Part shown: positions 25,503-33,210 of the stretch, one piece after another
Layout of the letters: the number at the start of each line of letters is the position of its first letter
Numbering within the stretch: the stretch's first letter is position 1
DNA from: Bacteroidota bacterium
Lineage (GTDB): Bacteria; Bacteroidota; Bacteroidia; Bacteroidales; JAGONC01
Direction: 5' to 3'
NCBI GenBank assembly: GCA_022711405.1
Contig: JAKLFC010000010.1
Location: 1-64,000 of the forward strand
Length of the DNA stretch: 64,000 nucleotides
The notes under the pieces: generated by a model
Seen by the model: only the letters and a program-made list of their open reading frames with translations
Databases searched by the model: none
Told to the model about the DNA's origin: nothing
Made by a program: the position numbers and the translations under genes

Positions 25503-26027
25503 ATGAAAAAGTATGTGCTCTTTCCTTTATTGATTGCCCTGATGGGCTGTGTCACGGTGAGGGTGAACTATGATTATGACAGCCAGGCTGATTTTGGAAA
25601 ATACAAGACGTATGCTTTCAGCGACAACACAATGAAGATGGCCATTGATCAGCTCAACCGCGACCGGCTCATCCAGGCCACGGAAAAAGAACTGGCGGCG
25701 AAAGGATTTACCAAATCCGATAATGCGGATGTTATTGTCGATCTTCATCTGAAGGCTGAGCAGATCCAGACTGCAACGGCCACTTCCACTGGTTACGGTC
25801 CCTGGGGATGGCGTTACGGCGGAGGCTTTTCCACCACCCAGATCAATTACGATAAGTATACTGAAGGTACGCTGTTCATAACCCTGGTGGACAAGGCGAC
25901 CGAAAAGATCATCTAGCAGGGCACCGGGACAAGGACCATCGAAGAGAATGCCACCCCGGAGGAACGGGAAGAGAACATCAATTACGCGGTACAGCATATT
26001 ATGATGAACTATCCGCCCAAAAAGTAG
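25503..26027 (+). pseudogene. DUF4136 lipoprotein interrupted by an in-frame TAG
   Basis: Starts at the ATG of M-K-K-Y-V-L-F-P-L-L with a lipobox ending L-M-G-C. The DUF4136 pattern is clear: Y-D-Y-D-S-Q-A-D-F-G-K-Y-K-T-Y-A-F, A-D-V-I-V-D-L-H-L-K, and G-T-L-F-I-T-L-V-D-K-A-T-E-K-I-I. Then TAG (25914-25916) occurs where the family has Trp, and the same frame runs on for 36 more codons of matching sequence (Q-G-T-G-T-R-T-I-E-E-N…Y-A-V-Q-H-I-M-M-N-Y-P-P) to a second TAG at 26025-26027. One TGG to TAG change explains it. Termination at 25916 would leave a 137-residue protein missing the last quarter of the domain. It could be a recent loss, a suppressed codon or a sequencing error. Confidence 0.75.
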
Positions 26028-26037
26028 CGGAGCTACT

Positions 26038-26166
26038 TAAAATTCCAAATACCAGGCACCAAATTCCAAACAAATTCCAGGTTCCAAATCACAAAACCAA
26101 AGACCGGTACTTGTGATTTGTTTACTGGATTTTGTTTGGAATTTGTATGTTGGAATTTGGGATTAT
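26038..26166. repeat. Dispersed AATTCCAAAT hairpin repeat, copy 1
   Basis: AAATTCCAAATACCAGGCAC…CAAATTCCAAAC on the left and TTTGTTTGGAATTTG…GGAATTTGGGA on the right pair into a long A/T-rich hairpin. Related copies are at 36597 and 42247. It fills most of the gap between the broken DUF4136 gene and the defence island and probably ends the upstream transcript. Confidence 0.75.
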
Positions 26167-26232
26167 GACCCTTTCCGGAATATTATTCCGTATAAAGACA
26201 CCCTGCATATTTATTGTTTAACTCATTGTGAC

Positions 26233-26240
26233 TAACTTTG
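26233..26240 (+). promoter_or_regulatory. -7 box for the type IIG RM gene
   Basis: TAACTTTG fits TAnnTTTG, with a TTG at 26214-26216 (16 bp spacing). The ATG at 26272 is 31 bp downstream; the in-frame TTG at 26248 is only 7 bp from the box and so is unlikely to be the start. Confidence 0.5.
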
Positions 26241-26271
26241 AAGATTATTGGTCACAAATGAACAGGATGAA

Positions 26272-29121
26272 ATGAGCGATCTGAAGGAAGCTGCGCGTGA
26301 AAAAATTGCCCGTTTGGTCGAGCGTTTCCTTGAGCACATCGACGAATACAAACAGGGTGCGTACAAAGAATACCAGGCCAGAATCGATTACATCGACCCT
26401 TTCTTCAAGGCACTGGGCTGGGATATGGACAACGAACAGGGACTGGCGGAAGCGTACCGGGAGGTGATCCATGAAGACAGGCTCAAAGTGGGCAGATCAA
26501 CCACGGCACCGGATTATTGTTTTACGGTGTATGGCCAGCGTAAATTCTTCGTGGATGCCAAAAAGCCTTCGGTGGATGTGAAGGCTGATGTCTCACCAGC
26601 CTATCAGGTGAGGCGTTACGGCTGGAGCGCCAGGTTGCACATTGCCATCGTTACCGACTTTGAGGAGTTCTCGGTGTATGAGTGCTCATCCAAACCCAAA
26701 CCAACCGATAAGGCATCCGTTTCAAGGATCGCATATTTTACATTTGACCAGTACCTGAAGGAATTTGATTTTTTCTGGGACATCTTTTCAAAAGAAGGTG
26801 TGCTGAAGGGTCGGTTTGATAAGTTCGTTCAGAGCGACACCAAAAAGAAAGGCACCGCCACGGTCGATGAGGAATTCCTGAAATCCATCGAGGAATGGAG
26901 GACGTATATGGCAACGACCATTGCCCTCCGGAATAAAACGCTGAACGAGGATGAGATCAATTATGCTGTTCAGAAGCTCATTGACCGCATTATCTTTTTA
27001 AGGATTTGTGAAGACCGGGGAGTGGAGCCTTATGGGGAACTGCAAAGAGCTGCTGAAAAGGGAGAGGTGTATCAGAACCTTTGTCAACTGTTTCGTACCG
27101 CCGATGAGAAGTACGATTCCAGCCTGTTCAATTTCAGGGAAGACAGGATCACTCCCGGACTGATCATTGACAACAAGGTGCTGAAGATCATCGTTAAAGA
27201 CCTTTACTACCCGAAATGCGAGTTTGAATTTTCTGTGATGCCGGCTGATATTCTCGGTAGCGTATACGAACGGTTTCTGGGTAAGACGATCCGGCTGACG
27301 CCGGCGCATTATGCCAAAATTGAGGATAAACCGGAGGTGCGCAAAGCCGGAGGGGTTTATTACACGCCCAAATACATTGTGGATTACATTGTGGAGAACA
27401 CAGTGGGTAAACTGGTTGAGAACAAGACTCCGGGAGAAGCAGCCCAGCTAAAGATCTGCGATCCGGCCTGCGGTTCCGGTTCCTTTCTCATCGGAGCCTA
27501 TCAATTCCTGCTCGACTGGCATCTTAAATACTACCTTGCCCATCCACCGGCAAAGAAAAAGGATAGTCCGTTGACGCCAGATGGGCGTCTTACCACAGCC
27601 GAAAAGAAGCGAATCCTGCTGAATAACATCTATGGTGTGGATATCGATTCCCAGGCGGTGGAGGTGACGCGGCTGAACCTGTTGCTGAAGGCGATGGAGG
27701 GCGAGACGCAGGCGTCGATCAGCCAGCAGCTGAGCATGTTTCACGAGCGTGTGCTGCCTAACCTGGACAAGAACATCAAATGCGGCAATTCCCTGATAGG
27801 TACTGACTTTTACGACAATCAAATGGAGCTTTTTCCGGAACAGCTAAAGAAGATTAATGCCTTTGACTGGGAAACAGGATTTCCGGAGGTATTTAATAAG
27901 AAGACAGGCATGCCCGCTGAAGCTTCAGCGAAGGCGGGATTTGATGCGGTGATCGGGAATCCGCCGTATGGTGCGTCTCTTTCTGAATCGGAAGATGTTT
28001 ATTTACGAAAGAAATACCATGTCGCAAAGTATCAGTTGGATACTTATACATTATTTGTAGAACTTGCCTCAATTCTTACAAGTTCAGTTGGTGTCGTGGG
28101 TTTTATTATTCCATCAGCATGGATTGCATCTGTTTATGATATTGAACTTCGCAAATTTTTATATCATAATGTTAGACTTGAAAACATTGTAATTACCCCA
28201 AAGCAGACCTTTAAAGACGCAACTGTTGAAACACTAATTCTTATTTATTCGAAACTGGCTGGATTTTATGAAAAATTCAAAGTTGAGAGATGGGATAAAG
28301 ATGACATCTCTTATTTTGTCAATTTATATGAGGTTGATAATATGAATTTTTCATTCCCTATTTATACAAATCCAAGTATTTCACAGATAATCCACAAGAT
28401 TCGGTCTGTTAAAACAGCATTAGATGATTTTGCTGAAGTTGTCTGGGGTGTAAAGGTTTACGAAAAAGGTAAAGGGATCCCACCGCAAAAAGGCAATGAA
28501 AATAAAATAAAAGTATTTCACAGCCAAACTAAAACATCTCAAACTCATAGACCTCTAATTGGCGGCAAAGAGATTTTTAGATATGGTCTTAAATGGCATG
28601 GAACATTTTTAAATTACGGAAAATGGCTTGCTGCACCCAGAAGCCCAGATTGGTTTGATGGGAAAAGAATTGTGGTACGAGAAGTGACTACAAACGGTGT
28701 AATTCAAGCAACCATTATTTATTCTGATTTTGTGTTTTCAAATTCTGTTGATGGTATTCGATTAAAAGATAATAAGATAGAGTTAGAATATTTGCTTGGA
28801 ATAATTAATTCCAAACTTATCTCCTTTTATCATCTTCATACCTCACCAAATGCTTTTAAAGGGACTTTTCCAAAAGTCCTATTAAAAGATTTAAGAGAGC
28901 TTCCTCTTCCATCACCGCCTAAAGCAGTTCATGATCAAACTACTCATTTCGTTAAGAAGATACTTTCTTTACAAGAGGAATTTTCAAAGACCAATCTCGA
29001 TATCTATCACCAGCAAATCAAACGCACAATAGATCACACCGACAAGCAAATCGACCAGCTGGTGTACGAGTTGTATGGGTTGACGGAGGAGGAGATAAAG
29101 ATAGTGGAAAAAGGAGGTTAA
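26272..29121 (+). CDS. Type IIG restriction-modification enzyme (Eco57I/TaqI-C type)
   Basis: 949 residues combining nuclease, N6-adenine methyltransferase and target recognition in one chain. N-terminal PD-D/ExK-type nuclease: P-D at 80-81 and D-A-K at 95-97. A helical linker (~190-330) leads to the methyltransferase domain with motif I D-P-A-C-G-S-G-S-F (from Asp397), Y-G-V-D-I-D near 460 and motif IV N-P-P-Y-G at 563-567. The C-terminal part (~740-910) resembles the TaqI C-terminal specificity domain (G-I-I-N-S-K-L-I-S-F-Y-H). Base composition changes sharply soon after motif IV: codons are GC-balanced before about 28000, strongly AT-rich to about 28980, then balanced again, so the recognition region looks exchanged. 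An 11-residue palindrome-derived insert precedes motif IV. The next gene starts 3 bp after the stop. Confidence 0.9.
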   Translation: MSDLKEAAREKIARLVERFLEHIDEYKQGAYKEYQARIDYIDPFFKALGWDMDNEQGLAEAYREVIHEDRLKVGRSTTAPDYCFTVYGQRKFFVDAKKPSVDVKADVSPAYQVRRYGWSARLHIAIVTDFEEFSVYECSSKPKPTDKASVSRIAYFTFDQYLKEFDFFWDIFSKEGVLKGRFDKFVQSDTKKKGTATVDEEFLKSIEEWRTYMATTIALRNKTLNEDEINYAVQKLIDRIIFLRICEDRGVEPYGELQRAAEKGEVYQNLCQLFRTADEKYDSSLFNFREDRITPGLIIDNKVLKIIVKDLYYPKCEFEFSVMPADILGSVYERFLGKTIRLTPAHYAKIEDKPEVRKAGGVYYTPKYIVDYIVENTVGKLVENKTPGEAAQLKICDPACGSGSFLIGAYQFLLDWHLKYYLAHPPAKKKDSPLTPDGRLTTAEKKRILLNNIYGVDIDSQAVEVTRLNLLLKAMEGETQASISQQLSMFHERVLPNLDKNIKCGNSLIGTDFYDNQMELFPEQLKKINAFDWETGFPEVFNKKTGMPAEASAKAGFDAVIGNPPYGASLSESEDVYLRKKYHVAKYQLDTYTLFVELASILTSSVGVVGFIIPSAWIASVYDIELRKFLYHNVRLENIVITPKQTFKDATVETLILIYSKLAGFYEKFKVERWDKDDISYFVNLYEVDNMNFSFPIYTNPSISQIIHKIRSVKTALDDFAEVVWGVKVYEKGKGIPPQKGNENKIKVFHSQTKTSQTHRPLIGGKEIFRYGLKWHGTFLNYGKWLAAPRSPDWFDGKRIVVREVTTNGVIQATIIYSDFVFSNSVDGIRLKDNKIELEYLLGIINSKLISFYHLHTSPNAFKGTFPKVLLKDLRELPLPSPPKAVHDQTTHFVKKILSLQEEFSKTNLDIYHQQIKRTIDHTDKQIDQLVYELYGLTEEEIKIVEKGG
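27911..27938. repeat. In-frame palindromic element inside the RM gene
   Basis: CGCTGAAGCTTCAGCG (27915-27930) is a perfect 16-bp palindrome, extended by CCCGC on the left and GCGGG at 27934-27938. It is read as M-P-A-E-A-S-A-K-A-G just before F-D-A-V-I-G-N-P-P-Y, a place where methyltransferase relatives do not need extra residues. It is similar in style to repeat palindromic elements that insert in frame into genes. Confidence 0.65.
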
Positions 29122-29124
29122 TTT

Positions 29125-30888
29125 TTGCCTTTTATTCATCAAATAATTCACCCTGATAACCTGATTCAAGAGAAGGTGAACTTCTTTGCAGACTATTTTC
29201 ATTTTGTTACAGAAAACATCGGTGTTTATGATAATCTGGAAATCGAAAACTATTTATCCCTCTTTGAAAAAATAACATATCAAATTGAGAGCAATTTGGA
29301 ACATTGCCCCAAATATTTAGATCGTTATTTTTCTCATCCATTATTGAAGAAGGATAATAAGGATCTAATCAAATATCAACAATTCAGAAATTTTCAAAAT
29401 CTGATTAAGGGATATGAACAAGCAGGAACCATACACAAGAAAAGTAAATGGATCGAAGAAAATGCTCAGTTTAAAAGAACACTGAAAGCCTTAAAACGAG
29501 AGCTCAATCAAAACATGTTTAGTTCTGCACTTAAAGAAGTAATAAGAATGATAAATGATGATCATGAGCTTAGGGAATACTGTGAAGATATTAAATTTTA
29601 CACACTCATTTTAGTCAGTGAGTTTCTACTTAATAATAGAACTAAAAAGGATGTGGGTAAGGTATTTCAAAGAATAATGTCCGAAGAAACACACAAATTT
29701 CCTTTTCCACAATCGTTAATAGAAATATATAAAGGACAGGACTTGGATGAAGCTAAAAAAAGATATATTCAGGAAAGAACATTTGACCAGCAGTTCGAAG
29801 GTATTTTCAACATTCTGAAAGAAAAAGGTACAAGACATTATTTCTTATTTCGGATTGTAGACATAAATGCAAAATCTGATTTCAGCTTTAAATATAACAG
29901 AGTCACTTTTTATCATCCGGAACATATAAAGCTCAGGGAAATTAAAAAAGTCGTTGAAAAAGGAATAATTAAAGACTTTTTTAATTTCATGCCAATGCTA
30001 ATTGCTTCTGTTAAAATTGATTATTACAGCTCTGAATTAGCAGCACAGGAGGCTGTTGACATCATTAATAAGGAATTGAAATTTTTAAATAGTGTCTGCA
30101 AATCAAATGCTCATATTGAAAAATACCACTATTTATGGACATCTGATTTTAAAAGTATTGGATTTCATTTCGATGTATCTGAAAAGAACCACACTATTGG
30201 TGAAGACGATATTAAAATGCTGAAAAAAAATCCTTTCAAAATCTTAAAAAATATTAATAAAGAGTGTAGGAGTCAAATAATAAAATATGAATACTTGTAT
30301 ATACAAGCTTTATCAAGCTTTAGTTTGCATGATTACTGGCATTATTTGGAAGTACTTATCCCAACTAACGAAAAAAGTGAAAAGCAACTAATAGATATAG
30401 TATCAACCATACTTATTCTTTCCGACGAAATTAATGATAAGTCCCGGTTAAAGAATTATCTTATCAATGCTATTCTCCCATTCAACTCATCTTCTGATTC
30501 CCTTGGCATAACAAGTAAGCGACATAAGGAATATGTAAATCAATTAATAAATCAACGAGGTATTGATTTGAATGAAATCGAAAAGGAAATTACTAATCCA
30601 TTTTTATGTAGTTTGTTTAAATTACTTTCTAATCCTTATGGTAAAAGAAAGCTAAGAGAAAAAAAAGAATATTATTCCAGAGTTCTATGGGAACTACAAG
30701 CACAAAGAAATGCTATTATTCATTCTGGTTATGGGAATAAAAAGGCAATGATTTTATTAAGGGGTACTTTACCAAATTTGATCAGTAGATTTAGAAGGAC
30801 CTTATTTGATGCAATGGAGAACAATGAGGAAAATACGTTTAAAGAGTTGATAGACAATTTAAAAAAAAAGTCTGAAGACCTGTTATGA
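29125..30888 (+). CDS. Unrecognised protein with C-terminal HEPN-type motif
   Basis: 587 residues, Lys/Ile/Asn-rich, with no signal peptide or membrane helix. I do not recognise the first ~390 residues, which look mostly helical with a possible alpha/beta stretch at 220-330. The C-terminal ~190 residues fit a HEPN domain of the ApeA-like kind: a first helix with H-D-Y-W-H-Y-L-E-V-L-I and then R-N-A-I-I-H at 528-533, the R-N-x-x-x-H catalytic motif of HEPN ribonucleases. The start is TTG, preceded at 7 bp by AGGAGG, an unusually good Shine-Dalgarno for this phylum. It lies 3 bp after the type IIG gene, so the two are surely one operon. By analogy it may be an RNase effector that backs up restriction. 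An IS4 element sits 12 bp downstream. Confidence 0.75.
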   Translation: MPFIHQIIHPDNLIQEKVNFFADYFHFVTENIGVYDNLEIENYLSLFEKITYQIESNLEHCPKYLDRYFSHPLLKKDNKDLIKYQQFRNFQNLIKGYEQAGTIHKKSKWIEENAQFKRTLKALKRELNQNMFSSALKEVIRMINDDHELREYCEDIKFYTLILVSEFLLNNRTKKDVGKVFQRIMSEETHKFPFPQSLIEIYKGQDLDEAKKRYIQERTFDQQFEGIFNILKEKGTRHYFLFRIVDINAKSDFSFKYNRVTFYHPEHIKLREIKKVVEKGIIKDFFNFMPMLIASVKIDYYSSELAAQEAVDIINKELKFLNSVCKSNAHIEKYHYLWTSDFKSIGFHFDVSEKNHTIGEDDIKMLKKNPFKILKNINKECRSQIIKYEYLYIQALSSFSLHDYWHYLEVLIPTNEKSEKQLIDIVSTILILSDEINDKSRLKNYLINAILPFNSSSDSLGITSKRHKEYVNQLINQRGIDLNEIEKEITNPFLCSLFKLLSNPYGKRKLREKKEYYSRVLWELQAQRNAIIHSGYGNKKAMILLRGTLPNLISRFRRTLFDAMENNEENTFKELIDNLKKKSEDLL

Positions 30889-30900
30889 TATAAGAGAGTT

Positions 30901-32137
30901 CTTAGTACACGACAAAATTCCGTAATATTCTGAATATCAATAATATATGTTAATAACGTGGTGATAACTTTTCGGTATAAAATGATATAAAGCCCTGATA
31001 TTCAGTACCTTAGACAAAATACCGTCAAGTATGAATCCAAGGTACACGAACCCCAGGGCTGAGAGTAAAAAAAGCATTTTATTCGAAACATTGACACAAA
31101 TTTTTGGGGACAAAATGATTTTGGCCCGCAGTAAGTTCTTTGGCTTATTTATGTGTGCTCTTTACAAGGTTCAAACCGTCTGTTTCGAGAAACTGGCAAC
31201 CGGTTTTGACTGCCCGGCTAAAGTGGATTCTTCCCTGCGCATGATCCAGCGGTTCATGGCCGAATATATACTGGACACACGGCTAATTGCCCGGTTTATC
31301 TTCGCCTTGTTACCGCACAAGCCACCGTATCGTCTGACCATGGACCAAACCAACTGGAAATTCGGATCAACCGATATCAATATCCTGGTACTGGCCATAG
31401 TTTATCAAGGGGTGGCCTTTCCGGTACTGTATAAGATGATGCCCAAGAGAGGCAACTCTTCCACCCGGGAGCGAATCGCACTCCTGGAAGAGTTCATCGG
31501 ACTGTTTGGTGCTGACAGCATTGAATGCCTTTTGGCTGACCGGGAGTTTGTTGGCCAACACTGGCTGTCCTTCCTCAACCACCGACATATCCCCTACCAT
31601 ATCCGAATCCGGGAAAACTTCTGGGTTGTTATTCCACGAAATGGACATCATGTAAAAGCATCCTGGCTGTTTAACCACTTAAAGATCAATCAGTATGAAT
31701 TTTACCTGGGGATCGTCTATGTCAATGGTCAACTTTGTTACCTGTCCGCCTCAAAAATCAAAAACAAGCAGGGGGCTCTGGAACTCCAGATCATTGTCTC
31801 GTTTAACAAACCCGATGAATCACAGTCATTATACAAAGAACGATGGCAGACTGAATCTGCATTTAAAGCACTGAAAACAAGTGGTTTTAACATTGAAGGC
31901 ACCCACTTGACCGGTTTGGACCGTATCAATAAACTCCTGGCACTGGTTCTTTTTGCTTTTACCTGGGCGTATCTGGCAGGAATCTTTCTGGACTTGCTCG
32001 TCCCAATCAAAATCAAAAAGCATGGAAGAAAGGCAAAAAGCTTATTCAAATGCGGATTAACCTATCTTGCGAGTGTCCTGTTTTCCAACGATATAGATAA
32101 GTTTAAAGATGTTTGTAAATTTTTGTCATGTACTTAG
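30901..32137 (+). mobile_element. IS4-family insertion sequence
   Basis: About 1.24 kb bounded by imperfect inverted repeats: CTTAGTACACGACAAAATT at 30901-30919 and the complement of CTAAGTACATGACAAAAATT at 32118-32137. One transposase gene fills it, and its TAG stop is the outermost part of the right repeat. I see no convincing direct target repeat. It separates the type IIG/HEPN operon from the AAA/subtilase pair. Confidence 0.8.
31031..32137 (+). CDS. IS4-family DDE transposase
   Basis: 368 residues, intact. Catalytic residues: Asp105 (T-M-D-Q-T-N-W), Asp170 (L-L-A-D-R-E-F) and Glu275 in Y-K-E-R-W-Q-T-E-S-A-F-K-A-L-K, an exact Y-(2)-R-(3)-E-(6)-K signature of the IS4 family. The beta-strand insertion between the second Asp and the Glu, typical of IS4, is present at about 190-255. 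As frame and catalytic residues are intact the element may still move. Its GC content is close to that of the core chromosome and higher than its neighbours in the island, consistent with later arrival. Confidence 0.92.
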   Translation: MNPRYTNPRAESKKSILFETLTQIFGDKMILARSKFFGLFMCALYKVQTVCFEKLATGFDCPAKVDSSLRMIQRFMAEYILDTRLIARFIFALLPHKPPYRLTMDQTNWKFGSTDINILVLAIVYQGVAFPVLYKMMPKRGNSSTRERIALLEEFIGLFGADSIECLLADREFVGQHWLSFLNHRHIPYHIRIRENFWVVIPRNGHHVKASWLFNHLKINQYEFYLGIVYVNGQLCYLSASKIKNKQGALELQIIVSFNKPDESQSLYKERWQTESAFKALKTSGFNIEGTHLTGLDRINKLLALVLFAFTWAYLAGIFLDLLVPIKIKKHGRKAKSLFKCGLTYLASVLFSNDIDKFKDVCKFLSCT

Positions 32138-32205
32138 CTTACAGCTATTAAATGCCTCATGTTCATAATATATTTTAATTAATCATCACAAGGGAAATTT
32201 GTCAC

Positions 32206-32213
32206 TAATTTTG
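32206..32213 (+). promoter_or_regulatory. -7 box for the AAA ATPase/subtilase operon
   Basis: TAATTTTG fits TAnnTTTG and ends 19 bp before the ATG at 32233. The pair therefore does not depend on transcription through the IS element. Confidence 0.5.
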
Positions 32214-32232
32214 TACTTTAGAAATAAAAAAA

Positions 32233-33210
32233 ATGGCTGCAGCGGATCAAATAAAAAGCTTGGTAAAATCCTTTGGTGAAGGTGACGAAGAGCGATTTTT
32301 TACAACGGCCATGCAGATCGCTGCTTCGGAGGCACGTAATGGACATACTATTTTTGCTCAGGAACTCAAATCCTTAATAGAAAAAGCAAAAAAGAACCGC
32401 TCACTTGCTTTTCTTGATCGCAACAAGACCATCCCGATTTTACAACCATCTCGTGAGTTACATGAATTAATAGAAGTGTTTCAGCCAAAGATCAAGCTGA
32501 ATGATATGATTCTCACACCTGAGGTTAAGGAAGCCCTGATAAAATTAGTGAATGAACAACGTCATTGGGAGATTCTTCGTCAATATAACTTAATGCCTCG
32601 AAGAAAACTTTTACTTCAAGGACCTCCGGGATGCGGTAAAACTATGACAGCGCAGGCTCTTGCAGGAGAGTTAGGAGTCCCCGTCTTCATAGTACGTTTA
32701 GATGGATTAATCTCAAAATTTATGGGAGAGTCAATTTCTAAGCTACGATTAATTTTTGACGCGATGCCCAATCACAGGGGTATTTATTTATTCGATGAAT
32801 TTGATTCTATCGGCTCACATAGAAATCAGGGACAAGACGTTGGTGAAATTAAACGAGTCTTAAACAGCTTCTTAATTAACATTGAAAAAGATCTAAGCAA
32901 TAGCGTTATTATTGCTGCAACAAATATGCCGGAATCTTTAGACAAAGCTCTCTTTAGAAGATTTGACGACATTATTACCTTCCCTCTGCCAAATGAAAAT
33001 GAAATAATAGATACGATCAAAAAGAACCTTGCCGGATTTAAATTTTCTCAACGAATCAATTACCCTGAGCTTGCCATAGAAGCGGAAGGCCTAAATTATT
33101 CCGATATTGTTAGAGCTTGTGAAGATACTATCAAGGAAATGATTCTTAAAAGGTTGATAAACCTTGAAAAATCAGATATGATTTCAGCATTAAAAAAACG
33201 TAAATCATAA
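32233..33210 (+). CDS. AAA ATPase, IetA-like
   Basis: 325 residues. A short helical N-terminus (~1-95) precedes a single AAA module of the FtsH/Cdc48 type: Walker A G-P-P-G-C-G-K-T at 130-137, Walker B L-F-D-E-F-D with Asp188-Glu189, sensor A-A-T-N, and an arginine-finger region R-R-F-D. Its stop codon directly abuts the ATG of a subtilisin-like protease, so the two are translated together. This two-gene order is that of IetAS, first described as a plasmid-stabilising toxin-antitoxin-like pair on pTiC58 and later included among anti-phage systems. The ATPase is expected to control or feed substrates to the protease. Confidence 0.85.
   Translation: MAAADQIKSLVKSFGEGDEERFFTTAMQIAASEARNGHTIFAQELKSLIEKAKKNRSLAFLDRNKTIPILQPSRELHELIEVFQPKIKLNDMILTPEVKEALIKLVNEQRHWEILRQYNLMPRRKLLLQGPPGCGKTMTAQALAGELGVPVFIVRLDGLISKFMGESISKLRLIFDAMPNHRGIYLFDEFDSIGSHRNQGQDVGEIKRVLNSFLINIEKDLSNSVIIAATNMPESLDKALFRRFDDIITFPLPNENEIIDTIKKNLAGFKFSQRINYPELAIEAEGLNYSDIVRACEDTIKEMILKRLINLEKSDMISALKKRKS

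Noticed and set aside
25914-25916. TAG as pyrrolysine or other recoding
   Set aside because: Nothing in the window supports recoding (no suppressor tRNA or PylS); the site is a simple Trp-to-stop change, and TAG is used as a normal stop elsewhere (for example 32135-32137).
25356-26027. Island inserted into the tRNA-Gln 3' end
   Set aside because: No copy of the tRNA 3' end is seen at the right border and no integrase is present.
26272-29121. PglX of a BREX system
   Set aside because: No other BREX genes, and an N-terminal PD-D/ExK nuclease motif is present, which fits type IIG.
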